A stretch of 64,000 nucleotides of DNA from Helianthus annuus (taxonomy: Eukaryota; Streptophyta; Magnoliopsida; Asterales; Asteraceae), in assembly GCF_002127325.2 (NCBI RefSeq), contig NC_035437.2, positions 169,056,265-169,120,264 on the forward strand, given 5' to 3'. This document shows, in pieces, positions 11,285-23,234 of this stretch (positions within the stretch are counted from its first letter, which is position 1; each line of letters opens with the position of its first letter). Below the pieces are notes generated by a model. It worked only from the letters and a program-made list of their open reading frames with translations, was not told the origin of the DNA and made no database searches. A program made the translations under genes and the position numbers.

Positions 11285-14200
11285 TTACGTATATACAAGA
11301 TAATAGTATACTTTAGTCTAATATTCTCTAGCAAATTATTGATAGAGGACAACTTTTAGGTTAAAACGTAAAAAAGATTTTTCTAGCTTTTTTTTTGTGT
11401 ATGTTCCTGAACGTCTTTTTAGGGTTATAGGTTAAAAATCACTTTTTGGGCTCTAAATGAGGAATGTGTTACAACATCCAATCTGTTACACCATTTTTGT
11501 TGCTTAAAGTTATACTCGTTTTAAGTTATACCCCAAATATATGTGTGTCGATTCTTAGTTACAGTTTCAAGTGAAATTTGTGATTAATTAATTACATAAC
11601 CAATGACAACTTTGTGACTAAAATGGAGCGAAGATAGTGGTCGAGTTTCATTACACATTTCACCTCCCAAATCAGGATAGAATATTAGCCAAGTGTATGG
11701 ATCAAAAGCGGACCACAGTTTATAAGGAATGGATTTGGTCAGCACTGCCATTGGCTACTCACCACTTTTACTTTTCACAAATCACCACAATTTTCTAGTC
11801 CAAATCAACATTTAGCACCACCAGCTTAGATCTGCTGTAAATGTTTGGTGCCTAAAACCATCTCCATGGCGTCAACGATAATCCTTGAGCTGATGTGGAA
11901 GAGATACGGATGCAAAGGACGTGACGAGGAGAGAGATGATGGAACATCCGTCTCTACGGGCGTCTAAGGATGGTAGAGGCCAGAGGGAGGGGGATACGGG
12001 TGTCATTTTTACCCGAAACACGAAGGTAGTATCCGGTTCAGTAATTGGGTTAATAAAAGTTAATCGGGTTATCCCGAAATCAAAAAAAAAAATGTCAATT
12101 ATACATATACATGTATAGTCAACATAAAAGTCTAGTTTACCTCCCATATGTTTTGTGTTTATTATCTAATGAATATTATGTTAAATTAAATTGTAAAGTC
12201 TGCATTTTAAGTCGTACTTTGAAATTCGAATATTGATTAACCCAACCTGAATAAACCCGAAATCAAATAACACGAATCTCATTTGGGTCAGTGAACGATT
12301 AGGATTTTTATAACAAAAAACCTAAATAACCCGAAACCCGAACAACACCCCCAAAGGAGGATTTGAGAAGGGAGGAAGGGAGAGAGCTCTCATTTGAGAG
12401 CTTATAGCTTAGGGCCGACGTGGAGATGGGGGCCATCCATCGAGTTTTGTGTGACGAGTCCTCTAGCAAATAAAAATAACCATGAATATAGCCATCGAAA
12501 GTTTTTTATGTTATTATAAACATATCATCTTTTTTTACATTTTAGTTGAGCGGATTATATTTGGATTACTGACTAAAATGTTTTATATTTGTATTTGATT
12601 ACATTTTGAATTCTACTCATCCTTCGCTGATTACCTAGGGTTTATCGATAATAGTCAATTCCGTAGTAACGTTTTTTTTTTTTTTTCTCTTTTTTTCTCA
12701 AACAATAAATTTTATTCACAACGGTCACCCCATAAACCAGGGGAAGCACAAGAAACACCAAATGGACCATTGGATTTTAGGCATATTCTTAAACCATAAA
12801 AAGCCTAAAGATTTTACATCAACAATAATCTCTTCGGCCTTGATGACTTTGTTTGGAAATCTTTTCTCGTTTCGAGCATTCCAAATTCGCCAACAACGAA
12901 ACCTCTTTAATAGTTAATATTGTAATATATGAGGCTATATGGTATGGTGACCATCCTCCCTTGGAAGATGATCCGCCACGTAGGCGCCACATCATAGTCC
13001 TCCCAAGGATGGTCCATCCCACAAAACTAGTGGAAATGGGAGGATTGTCCTAGATGATCCTACTCCACCACTTTTATATTTTTTATTTTTTTAATCTTCT
13101 ACTTTTTTTTTAACATTTAACAAATAAATTAACAAAATATTTTCATTAATATTAAAAAACATTACATAAACTTAAAAAAAACATAGACTAAAAAAATGGA
13201 AGAAGGTTAAAAAAATAAATGGAAGAAATGAAAATATTTTTTAGAGAGAGATGGGCTGGTAGTGGGTAAAAAATGGTATAAAAAATGTTGAGTTTTTATA
13301 AAAAGGGAAGAAGGTTTATAAAATGTGAGAGAGATATGAGATTGTAGTGTGTGAAAAGGGACGGCACCGTTCCCGAACGCTCCGAAGACGGTCCCCATAC
13401 CCAGTAGACTGATGCATATAGACCAAGAGAGGTTAAAAGTGCATAGACCATCGTGCATAGGAGGTTGGAAGTCCCTCAACTAAATATATGGATGTGCTTC
13501 CTACCTGGCTTCTTTCTATTTTGATTGGTTCTCATTCCCACAGTCAATCATACCCCCAAACATAGGAATCAAGCACCCATTTATTATTGTTCTTGCTATA
13601 ACATTCATCCACTAAAGACCTATGTATGAAAGATATTCTATGATGTTGATATGTATGGCGACGTCTTCTTTGATTCTCCTCGTGCATAGATGGGCAACTA
13701 GTGGAAGCATGCATGGCTACAAATCTTAACCATTTATTTTGTTCTTGCAAAAAGAGCTACTAAGCCAGATAAACCTGATTGCACATTTTGGAGAATAGCG
13801 ACTCGCACTATATCACTACTAAAAAAAAATATTGTAATTCATAAGAGGGTTTGGATGGGAACAAAAAAAAAAAGTGAGGAACTAGAAACCACTAATTTTA
13901 CATGTGAAAGAATCATTTTTAAATAGGAAAAAAAATCTTTTTGACATAATTTCTTCAAAGCTTTTTCATACAAACACGTGTAGAAGTCATTCATAAAAAA
14001 TAATAATAAATATAAAAAATTACTTTTTGGAACTGTTTTTTTAACTTTTTTTTTTATTAAAACGGTTTCTACATATATTTATATACAGAAACTCCTAAAA
14101 AATTAGGTAAAAATTAATTTCTTACACGTAAGAATGAATTGTTATGAGTTTTTCTATGTGATTCCCTAGTTCTCCACTTTTTTTATGGTTCACTATTGAA

Positions 14201-14310
14201 ACTCACACTATATAATCACCAAAGAATTACCGACTAAAAATACATTTTTACATACATCCGTCAGAACACTGTGAGAGTGGAAGCTTATACGCCATATATA
14301 ACAAATATAC
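11285..14310. other. Intergenic; two probable old MITEs, no gene
   Basis: About 11859-12432 is bounded by inverted CCATCTCCATGGCG / CCCCATCTCCACGTCGG ends, and about 12930-13400 by inverted GGTATGGTGACCATCC / GGGTATGGGGACCGTC ends. Both resemble Harbinger/Tourist-type MITEs, but I could not define target duplications. The remainder is AT-rich with poly-T tracts and shows no plausible exon. The short open frames here overlap one another on opposite strands and look random. Confidence 0.4.
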
Positions 14311-14533
14311 ATATAGGATTAGGTTCATTTGTGAACAACCCTCTTAATTGTGAACACTAGTGAACTAATCTTAGCCCATGATTATCAATACACAAGTGTA
14401 AATCAATGGCTAGGATTTGATGATGAAAATACACTAGGGTATTTTACGATTTGATGATGTAAATCAATGCCCAGGATTTGTTCACTTAGTTCATAAATAC
14501 ACTAGTATTTACTCTAAAACCCCATCATATATA
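14311..14533. mobile_element. Short TIR element at the left of the TA-train (deletion derivative)
   Basis: It begins ATATAGGATTAGGTTCATTT followed by GTGAACAACC and ends with AGTTCATAAATACACTAG...CCCCATCATATATATG. The left end is clearly homologous to the start of the next element at 14733 (ATATAGGGTTAGGATCAT). About 220 bp, with no coding capacity. Confidence 0.55.
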
Positions 14534-14567
14534 TGTAAATAGGGCAATAATCATTTCAGAACCATAA

Positions 14568-14604
14568 ATATTTACAGAACTCGCAGAACTCCTAATAAAC
14601 AATC

Positions 14605-14684
<80 letters not shown>

Positions 14685-14735
14685 CAGAACTCGCAGAACT
14701 CCTAATAAACAATCTTTTTATATATATATATATAG
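14568..14735. repeat. (TA)n microsatellite flanked by a duplicated 39-bp sequence
   Basis: The segment TTTACAGAACTCGCAGAACT...CAATCTTTTTATATA occurs just before (14570-14609) and again just after (14682-14722) a (TA) run of about 74 bp. The two copies are identical, so the duplication is recent or maintained by slippage. Confidence 0.75.
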
Positions 14736-15484
14736 GGTTAGGATCATGAGTGAACAACATCCTTGTTTGTGAACAGAGTGAACTAATCTCAGCCATCCAT
14801 TAGTTTTTTAATTAAAAGGATAGGATTGTAATTTTACCTTTAATTTTCATAAATTAGATTTAAATCATTTTGTTTTAATTCTTGATTTCAGTTACACGTT
14901 TCCTATTTAAATCATTTTGTTTGAATTCTTGATTTCAGTTACATGTTTCCTATTTTGTAGAGATTATAGATTTTCTCATGACATATTTACATATATGTAC
15001 TTTTTAATTTACATGTGTATGTATGTGTATAAACAAGATATACATATGTGTATAAAACAGTTTGGCTGAATAAAAACTGTGTATAAAATATACACAAACA
15101 GAACTAATAAATGGTTTATACACATATGTATTTGTATTGGATACTCAAAGTACACATATGTATTATTCAAATTATATATATATGCATGTGTATAAAACGG
15201 ATATACGTATGTGTATAAAACAGGTTGGCTGAATAGTAATTGTGTTTATTTCTAAATTAATAAATTAGTTAATTGGTGAGAGAAATGAAGAGAGAGAATG
15301 TAATTAAATATTTAATTGGAAAGAGAACTAGTTAACAATTTACACTTATACCCTTTTCATTTATTTTCTACACATAAATAATTAGGAAATTGTCATTATT
15401 ATAAATCTCAAGATCTCCTAAATCAATGGACAAGATTTGTTCATTTTGTTCACAAAAACAATATGGTTCACTCTTGAACCCTAT

Positions 15485-15486
<2 letters not shown>
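14733..15486. mobile_element. TIR element M2 bounded by (TA)n
   Basis: The left terminus TATAGGGTTAGGATCATGAG with GTGAACAAC matches the inverse of the right terminus (TATAGGATAGGGTTCAAGAG, then TGAACCA). Both ends abut (TA)n. The interior is AT-rich and non-coding. Several TACATATGTGTATAAAAC-like repeats lie between 15000 and 15230. Confidence 0.65.
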
Positions 15487-15525
<39 letters not shown>

Positions 15526-15887
15526 GATCGCTAAAATAAAAACCACCTCTAGTTGTAAAAACCATAAGAACCACTTTATGGCCCTTAGATCAACTAGATG
15601 GATGGATGTGATTAAAAGTAGTTAATATTAATATTAAAAGTTGTTTGTCTTATTATGTCTTTAATATTATAATCCAAAAGGGTATTTAAGTAAAATAACT
15701 CTATTTTGTCTTTTTATATATATTAATTTTAAATTACCTTTTTTGTCTTATTCATTAATTACTTTTTATTACTTTTATTTTTTAAACATAATTTCTTTAT
15801 TAAAAACATTTTTAAATTCAGATTTTTTTAAAAAGATTTTTATACTTTTTACAATTTAAGTTTTACGTTAAATTTTTTACGTTTTTT

Positions 15888-16785
15888 TGACGCACCGTTT
15901 TTAACGCGCCGTTTTTTTACGCGCCGTTTTTCAAGCGTAACGCGCCGTTTTAACGCTGTTTTTTAACGCCGTTTTTTTACGCGCCGTATTTTACGCGCCG
16001 TTTTTTACGCGCCGTTTTTCACGCGCCGTTTTTCACGTGCCGTTTTTACGCGCCGTTTTTTACGCGCCGTTTTTACGCGCCGTTTTTATGTGCCGTTTTT
16101 TTAAAGGCGTTGTTTTTCTCAATCGGCGTTTTTTTAACACGCCGTTTCTAACGCGCCGTTTTTAACGCGCCGTTTTTTAACGCGCCGTTTTTTAACGCGC
16201 CGTTCTCAATCAGCGTTTTTTTAAACGCGCCCTTTTTAACGCATCGATTTTTTAACGCGCCGTTTTTTAACGCCGTTTTTTAAGCGACGTTTTTCACGCG
16301 CCGTTTTTTCGCGTCGTTTCTAAAGGCGTCGTTTTTCTCAATCGGCGTTTTTTTAACGCGCCGTTTTTTACGCGTCGTTTTTATGCGCCGTTTTAACGCG
16401 CCGTTTTTTTAAGTCGTCGTTTTTCTCAATCGGCGTTTTTTTAACGCGCGGTTTTTTACACGTTTTTTACGCGCCGTTTTTCCGAAGTTTTTTAACGCGC
16501 CGTTTTTTTCAAGCGTCGTTTTTTTAAACGCGCCGTTTTTCCACGTTTTTTAACGCGCCAAATTTTTTACACGCTTTTTACACGCCGTTTTCCGAAGTTT
16601 TTTAATGCGCCGTTTTTTTGAAGTTTTTTAACGCGCCGTTTTTCCGAAGTTTTTTAACACGCCGTTTTTTACGCGCCGTTTTTTTAAAACGCGCCGTTTC
16701 TCCACGTTTTTTAATGCGTCGTTTTTTTACACGCCGTTTTAAACGCGCCGTTTTTTCACTTTTTTTAACGCGCCCCTTTTTGTAC
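15888..16785. repeat. CpG-rich minisatellite, unit about 13 bp (TTTTTACGCGCCG)
   Basis: About 60 or more degenerate copies of TTTTTTAACGCGCCG / TTTTTACGCGCCG run for 0.9 kb, with occasional longer variants such as CTCAATCGGCG. It is very rich in CG dinucleotides, unlike all surrounding DNA. A shorter, more degenerate version sits at 23235-23480 in the paralogous element. The arginine/phenylalanine-rich open frames across it are artefacts of the repeat. Confidence 0.9.
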
Positions 16786-17350
16786 ACTTTTTACGTTTTG
16801 CGTTAAAAATTTAAACTTTTTATGTTTTACGTAAAAGTTTTTACGTTTTACGTTAAACTTTTTACGTTTTACGTAAAACTTTTTACGTTTTACGTAAAAC
16901 TTTTTACGTTTTACGTTAAAAATTTAAACTTTTTACGTTTTACGTAAAAGTTTTTACGTTTACGTTAAAATTTTCACGTTTTACGTTAAACTTTTTACGT
17001 TTTACGTTTTACGTAAAACTTTTTACGTTTTACGAAAAACTTACGAAAAAGTTTACGTAAAACTTACGAAAAAAATTTACGAAAAACTTACGAAAAAGTT
17101 TACGTAAAACTTACGAAAAACTTTTTACGTTTTATGTTTTACGTAAAACTTACGAAAAAATTTACGTAACACTTTTTACGTTTTTACGTTTAACGATAAA
17201 AAGTTTACGGTTTACGTTAACAAGTTTACGGTTTAATTTTTTTTTACAAAAACGTTTTTACGCAAAACCGAACGCAACAGAAAATCGCCATTTTACATGA
17301 AACTTTTACCATTTTACGTTTTACGTAACGTAAAAGTTTTTACGTTTTAC
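16786..17350. repeat. ACGTAAAA/TTTTACGT palindromic satellite
   Basis: Repeats of TTTTTACGTTTTACGTAAAA, dense in the self-complementary core TTTTACGTAAAA, directly follow the CGCG minisatellite. The same two repeats follow each other in the same order at 23235-23700, so the pair is an ancestral property of the element family. Confidence 0.85.
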
Positions 17351-17783
17351 GTTTTTATTATTGAATTTAAAAGATAAGTTTTAACTCATTTTCGTCCTTA
17401 ATCCATTGTATTATTACTAATAGAATAACCACACATCAACCTATAGATAAAACTACTAACATAATATGTATTCTAGATTGATTTCAAGGCTATCAAACTC
17501 ATACTCTTTAGCCTTTGGTTTTTTCATATAGATGGCTTCTTTATATATTGATTATTATTTCTTTTTGGGTTATATGCCAATTAAAAAATCAAAACTAGAA
17601 GGGGTCAAACAATACCTGCACAAAACTACAAAGAGTTGTCACAAAAGTCCTCCACAAAACTACAGAGAGTCAACACAAAAGTTCCACAAACACCTAGTTG
17701 TTTATCTCAATCTAGACAGTTCGATAAAAACCAGTCAACCAAACCATTCAGTAGGAAAAAAAAAACCCTTAAATACATACACC

Positions 17784-18075
17784 ATGGAAGCCACATCTAA
17801 AAACAAACTTCATCATCTACACATCAACCACAACATCACTTACCTACTGCTACTACATATCTTCAAACATCCCCAAAGGCATATACAGATTCATCTCTCT
17901 CATCCCAATCATCTACCTCTTTACCATATTACCCCTCCATTACACCTCAATCTTCACCACCGCCATCACCTTCTCCTTCACCACATGGCTCACAAACTTC
18001 AAACTCATCTGATTCGCATTCGATCTCGATCTCGATCACTCCCCATTTCACCCATCCCATTCGAAACCCACCACC
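17784..18075 (+). pseudogene. N-terminal fragment of an MBOAT wax-synthase gene (transposon-captured or dispersed)
   Basis: From an ATG at 17784 (MEATSKN) the frame shifts by one base near 17804 and continues as NFIIYTSTTTSLTYCYYISS, then NIPKGIYRFISLIPIIYLF, LPLHYTSIFTTAITFSF and WLTNFKLI. A TGA follows at 18010, then FAFDLDLDH. This pattern (SLTYCYYI, IPKG, RFISLLPI, LP, WLANFKLLLFAFD) is the N-terminus of plant long-chain-alcohol O-fatty-acyltransferases (wax synthases, membrane-bound). Similarity stops at about 18075, where CCACCACC-type low complexity begins. One frameshift, one nonsense codon and loss of the MBOAT catalytic part show that it is dead. The longer 252-codon histidine-rich frame over the same DNA is a wrong-frame shadow. 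Confidence 0.7.
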
Positions 18076-18487
18076 ACACATCGATCATCGAACACCATAC
18101 ACCCCCACACCTCCACGACCACCACCGTACTCCCCCACACCGTACACCCCCACACCTCCACGACCACCACCGTACACCCCCAACCCACACCTCCACGTCG
18201 TACCACCTAGAACCACCGACGGTCACCATCCCGAAGGGTTTTTTTTTTAAAAAAAACAAATTTCAGCAACTTTCAGCATTTTTTGTCTAACATATGTTAG
18301 TCAACGAAGTTTTTGAAACTTATTTATTTTTTTTTAAAAAAGTACTCGGCGCTTTTTTGTTTTTTTTTTTTTTGCCCAAAAGTCTTAAAAACATGTATAT
18401 TACATGTGTTATTTTTTTCAAAAAAAAAAGTCGGGAACTTTGAGTTTCCAGAGTTTCCTAAAATTTTTAGGGTTTTTTGTCTAGCAT

Positions 18488-18536
<49 letters not shown>
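18076..18536. other. Low-complexity CCACC tract and poly-T DNA ending in (TA)n
   Basis: Near-identical 45-bp units (CACCTCCACGACCACCACC...) are duplicated at about 18095-18190. Poly-T/poly-A tracts follow, then a (TA)n run at 18493-18538. No gene is supported. Confidence 0.6.
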
Positions 18537-18542
<6 letters not shown>

Positions 18543-19196
18543 CAGGATTTAGAGAGAATGTTGAAAAGTGTGAGAACAATTTTGGTGGTGACATGTGGCG
18601 TTGATACTAAATTACACTCAGGGGTAATATTGTCAAAAAAAACTCACTCACATGAACTGGGTGTTCAAATAAAACGCCATAAAAAACACCGAATTCAGAA
18701 AAACGCCATGAAAATACCCAGTTAAAAACGCCATAAAACACCCAGTTCAGAAAAACGCCATGAAAAAACTCAGTTGAAAATGCCATAAAACACTCAGTTC
18801 AGAAAAACGCCATGAAAATACCTAGTTAAAACGCCATAAAAACACTCAGTTCAGAAAAACGCCATAAAACCCAGTTAATTTTTTTTTGAAAAGTATATCA
18901 ATAATATACTCGTTGGAAAGATAAAAAAACGCTGAGTTTTATGGTGTAATTTTTTCGAAAAATAATCACGTATAAAAAAGTTATTGTCGTTTAAATATGA
19001 TGGGGGAAAATGGCATGTGATTAGCATGTGCACCTTTGTTTGGATCTTCCTATTTTACCCCTCCTGTTAGTTCCAATGCTCCTATTATTTACAAAAATGC
19101 CACCGCATCAATCTCAGCCACAAATCACTAAGATCTTGTGGCTGAGAATTGTTCTCACCGTTCTCACACTTTGAGGCGTTATCTCGTAATCATGTT

Positions 19197-19200
<4 letters not shown>
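18537..19200. mobile_element. TIR element M4 bounded by (TA)n
   Basis: The left end GGGTCAGGATTTAGAGAGAA, then AAAGTGTGAGAAC, pairs with the inverse of the right end (AGGAACATGATTACGAGATA, then CAAAGTGTGAGAACGG). A short tandem repeat, AAAACGCCATRAAAA(T)ACCCAGTT, occupies 18660-18870. Non-coding. Confidence 0.65.
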
Positions 19201-19234
<34 letters not shown>

Positions 19235-19240
<6 letters not shown>

Positions 19241-20593
19241 TCGCACGGAAAGTGTGTTTTTCCTAGAAAGTCTAGGAAGCGATCTGGTCCATCCGATTGG
19301 TGTGTTTAAGGGTTGAGATTAAATCAATGGCAATTTTGTAATATTTGAGTTTAATTAATTAATTGTTTTAAATGAATAGGGGCAATTTTGTCAAATGGCC
19401 GTTTTTTTAAATCAATTAGATAACTGCAATCCCTACTTTCATGGGATTTTCCCTCTCTCTCCATTATTGATTTGATTTTCTCTCTTTCTCTCTCCAATCC
19501 AACCCTAAGCATAATAAAACCTGCGATCTCTACTCCCCCTTGCTGTTGGCGACGCAAAAAAGGACCCCAAAAGCATTCAGATTTCGGTTCCAAGGCTTGT
19601 TGAGACCCCTTTTTCTTCACTAGGTATTCATATCTTGTGTTGTGATTAAAGTTCTTGAAGTGCATATACATTTTCGGTCTTAATCTGCTTGTAAGTTGGC
19701 TGTGTTTTTTCTGTTTTAATTGATGATTGTAGAGAGGCATGTAAAACACAGCGTCAAGAATCTGCTTGCTGTTAAAACACAGCGTCAAAGAATCTGCTTG
19801 CTGTTAAAACATAACGTCAAGAATCTGGTTGCTGTTAAAACACAACGTCAAGAATCTGCTTGCTGTTAAAACACAGCGTCAAGAATCTGCTTGCTGTTAA
19901 AACACAGCGTCAAGAATCTGCTTGCTGTTAAAACACAGCGTCAAGAATCTGCTTGCTGTTAAAACACAGCGTCAAGAATCTGCTTGCTGTTAAAACACAG
20001 CGTCAAGAATCTGCTTGCTGTTAAAACACAATGGCCTGCTTGCTGTTAAAACACAATGTCAAGAATCTGCTTGCTGTTAAAACACAATATCAAGAATCCT
20101 CCAGCAAATCTGCTGACTTAAAACACAATCAGATTTGTTAAACTCCAGTATAAAAACAAACTGTTGTAAAACACATTATGATGTAATGTAATCATCAAAA
20201 AACACAATGTGATGTAATGTGACATAGACAACAACATAAAACACATTCAGAGTGTTAAAATGCAAAATAGCTGTTAAAACACAACCTGATTATATATTGA
20301 CTTCAGATTGTTAAAACACACTGACTTCAACCTCTCTGACTGGTAAAACACATCACCAAGAACATGCTGATAGTTTCAGATAAACACATTGACTTGCAGA
20401 TTTGAATTCGAAAACAATAAAAATTCCGAAAATCATGGAATTTTAGTTAATGAAGATACATTCCAAAAATAAAATTAAAATTTGAAATTACATGATAGCC
20501 CTTCTACTTAAAATCACTCAATGACACATGTCCAAATCTTATTCCTTCCTAGACTTTCTAGGAAAAATAGACTTTCCACCCAACTCCTACTCT
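19235..20593. mobile_element. TIR element M5 bounded by (TA)n
   Basis: The left end (GGTTCGCACGGAAAGTGTGT, then TTTTCCTAGAAAGTCTAGGA) is matched by the inverted right end (TTGGGTGGAAAGTCTATTTT, then TCCTAGAAAGTCTAGGAAG). The TIR is about 50 bp and itself contains the palindrome TCCTAGAAAGTCTAGGA. It holds a 31-bp minisatellite in the middle. Confidence 0.75.
19741..20099. repeat. 31-bp minisatellite inside M5, about 11 copies
   Basis: Unit GTTAAAACACAGCGTCAAGA + ATCTGCTTGCT. Central copies are identical; edge copies degenerate (CACAATGTC, CACAATATC), the usual pattern of unequal exchange within an array. Solitary GTTAAAACACA pieces continue to about 20370. Confidence 0.9.
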
Positions 20594-20613
20594 ATATATA
20601 TATATATATATAT

Positions 20614-21077
20614 ATGGGGTAAGGTTCATGCGAGAATCGCGAGAACCTATGTGAACACAACCAAAAATACCTAAAAAACCCTTAAAAAAACCTAACCCCC
20701 CCCCACAAAAAAAAAAAAAAAAAAAACCCAAACCCCCCTCCCCCACCCCCCAAAAACCTAACACCCCCACCCCCCACCCAAGCTAAAATGCTGAAAACTA
20801 AATACTCAAAAAACCTAAAAAAAATAAAAAAAAATCAAAAAACACACAAAAAAATTTCTTTTTTTTAATATTTTTTACATTAAAATCGCTACTTTTAGTA
20901 GCCAAAAAAAATTTTTTAAAAGAAAAAATTAATTTTTTTTAACGAAATCCAGCGATTTTTTTATAAAAATTATTAAAAAAAATTGTGTGTTTTTTAGCTA
21001 TTTTTAGGTATTTTTGGTTGTGTTCACATTGGTTCTCGCGGTTCTCGCAATAAATGATGGTTCCTAACGAATCCTTG

Positions 21078-21080
<3 letters not shown>
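20614..21080. mobile_element. TIR element M6 bounded by (TA)n
   Basis: The left end GGGGTAAGGTTCATGCGAGA, then ATCGCGAGAACCTATGTGAA, then CACAACCAAAAATACCTAAA, has a matching inverted right end (TTGCGAGAACCGCGAGAACC, then AATGTGAACACAACCAAAAA). The TIR is about 70 bp, making it nearly a foldback. Poly-C and poly-A tracts at 20695-20770 create spurious open frames. Confidence 0.75.
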
Positions 21081-21126
<46 letters not shown>

Positions 21127-21131
<5 letters not shown>

Positions 21132-21519
21132 GAAGGATAAATCGAAAACCCACTTGAGTTGAGAAAACTCAGAAAACCTTTGTAAAAAAACCATGTAAAC
21201 TCAAGAAACATTTCTAAAAAAATAGAAAATGTAATATACATATATTTGAACATTTTTAAAAAAGAAACACAAAAAAACACCAAGTAGTTTTTTTAAAAAA
21301 ATGTTACAAAATTTCAGGTTACATAATATATATGTCCAAAAAAAATGTAACATACAAATTTTCAACATTTTTAAAAAAAAAAATAGTAAGCGTTTTTTTA
21401 CATTTTTTTCATAAATAGGTCCGTGTACATTTATATTACATTCCCTATTTTTTTTAGAAAAAAATAAAAATGTTACATAGGGTTTATTTGGGTTTTCTCA
21501 ACTCACATGGGTTTTCGAT
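21127..21519. mobile_element. TIR element M7 bounded by (TA)n
   Basis: The left end (CGAAAACCCACTTGAGTTGA, then GAAAACTCAGAAAACC) is repeated inverted at the right end (CGAAAACCCATGTGAGTTGA, then GAAAACCCAAATAAACCC). About 390 bp, non-coding, with (TA)n on both sides. Confidence 0.75.
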
Positions 21520-21697
21520 ATATATATATATATATATAGGGCCGCTAAAATGAAAACCACCCTAGTTATAAGAACCGAGAGAACCACTTTCTAATCATTA
21601 GATATTCAAGATAGATGGATGAGATTAAAAGTAATTAAAACTATTATAAAATTCTTTTTGTCTTATTTTGTTTTTAATATTTTAATGTCTAATGGTA

Positions 21698-23061
21698 TTA
21701 CCCATATATTAAAATCAAAATGGAATGAACAGTTACATTACTAATAGACGAGCAAATGGTATCGGGTATCGGTTCCGGTACCCGATTTATTAAATCAGTG
21801 TATTTTCGGTATCGGTTCCACACCAGTATTCACCGGTTTTTATCCTCAAATACCGGTGCCGTACCAGTACAGACCGGTACCAACCGTACCAGTTATATTC
21901 GGTACCGGTACCCACTTTTGGGGATTTTAGTAACAGTATTTTCGGTACCGGTTAGTACCGAGCTCATCAAATCCTGTAGCAACGCAGCAATGCAAGTAAT
22001 TGCACCGTTTAGATTACTTTTCATACACACAGTAAGTAAACTGTATTTCGTTTCAATGAGGTTTTATATACACAACAACTTATTTTGCTTTCTTTTTTGT
22101 CTTTTTCTGTAATGAATGAATTGTAGCATGTAAAATTAACTTGGATATTTAGAATATTGATGAGCAAAATCGTATCAAATCGTATAATCAAACCGGTATC
22201 GTATGGGTACCAAATTTACTATACCAAATCATTTTCGGTACCAATTTGGTACCCACCTTTTGGCGTTTTCAGAATCGCTACTTTCGTTTCGATGCCGGTC
22301 TAGCACCATACCTGTATTTATTGATTTTTACCTTCAAATACCATACCGTATTGTAGCGAGCATTTTCGGTGTCGGTACCTAATTTCGATGATTTTCCGGA
22401 TCGGTACTTTCGGTGTGGTTACCGGTACCGAGCTCATCCATATTTTAATGTGTTAGCACAGTAAGACCATGTGTAGTGGGGCGTGATTTTTAAAAAAAAT
22501 TGAAAAATAACGCCCTAAAACGCCCCCACTACCACTACATGGGGCGTTTTATTGCAAAAATTTTGAAAAAAAAGGGGCTCGGCGTTTTCTTCAAAACGCC
22601 CACACTACAAATTGTGTAGCCACTTTTGATTGAATGGGCCAATGGAAAGAGAACAAATGGACTGACACACTCTAACCACTTTTGATTTCTTTTTTTTTTT
22701 TTTTTATGATTGAATGGGCATTATGGGGCATTATACCCACTACACCACTTTTGCTATAATGCCCCCTTGCTGACTAGGACGCCACGTGTCGTATAATGCC
22801 CCATGGTGGGGGCATTATAAGGTTCTACCACTACACATGGTCTAATAACTGAACTGAAAACAACCGACTTTCTAACGTGTAGGACGTGTGGGTCCTATTA
22901 TTATATATTAGGTTATTTAAAATCGTTTTTTTGGACGGAGTGACTATCCTTATCACGTCATTTTTATTTATGTTTTGATATTCGGTATCTGCTTGCCGTT
23001 GCTGACACGCCTTTTGTAGTTATTGGGTCCCGGCGCAACGTGCGGGCAAAAAATCAACTTG
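21698..23061 (+). mobile_element. Non-autonomous Helitron C1, nested in M8
   Basis: Aligning M8 with its paralogue M3 shows an empty site in M3 (GGGTA|TTTAAGTAAA). Here the same site reads GGTA, then TTACCCATATATTAAAAT..., then CTTG, then TTTAAGTAAA. The insertion is therefore A^T, with no target duplication. The 3' end has hairpin CCCGGCGCAACGTGCGGG about 11 bases before CTTG (a mutated CTAG). The interior is full of CGGTACCGG motifs. A second copy lies at 44135-45471. Confidence 0.78.
22465..22842. mobile_element. Harbinger/Tourist-type MITE nested in Helitron C1
   Basis: TIR GACCATGTGTAGTGG at both ends, flanked by TAA on each side (22462-22464, 22843-22845). The Helitron copy at 44135-45471 has the empty site (GCACCGTAAGAACTGAAAAC), which confirms the boundaries. 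It contains inverted GGGGCGTTTT/ATAATGCCCC motifs. 378 bp, non-coding. Confidence 0.9.
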
Positions 23062-23234
23062 TTTAAGTAAATTTGTTTTTTTTTTGTCTTATTATATTTA
23101 TTGTTTTTTATTACCTTTTTTGTCTTATTACATAAATTGTTTTTTTTATTAAAAATCAGATTTTTTTATTAAACAACATTTTGAAATCAGATTTTTTGAT
23201 AATTTTTTTTTTCAAGATTTGTTTAAAAGAACGT

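Larger units (their letters stand above)
15523..17500. mobile_element. TIR element M3 (left end only), carrying minisatellites
   Basis: The left end GGGATCGCTAAAATAAAAAC plus CACCTCTAGTTGTAAAAACCAT is homologous to the left end of element M8 at 21537. The two stay colinear through the GATGGATG(T)GATTAAAAGTA segment, the minisatellites, and the downstream AAAACGAACGC...CAGAAATC block. The matching right terminus is not found, so this copy is truncated or disrupted, with the wax-synthase fragment lying downstream. Confidence 0.65.

Noticed and set aside
16602..16806. Arg/Lys- or Phe-rich reading frames on both strands
   Set aside because: Direct translation of the TTTTTACGCGCCG minisatellite; no start context or domain.
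17532..18290. 252-codon histidine/proline-rich open reading frame
   Set aside because: It runs over a poly-AT stretch, the wax-synthase fragment in a different frame, a CCACC repeat and poly-T. The real coding similarity is in another frame. Composition is explained by CAC/CAT-rich DNA.
14608..21283. Several open frames with (Ile-Tyr)n tails
   Set aside because: They translate (TA)n microsatellites.
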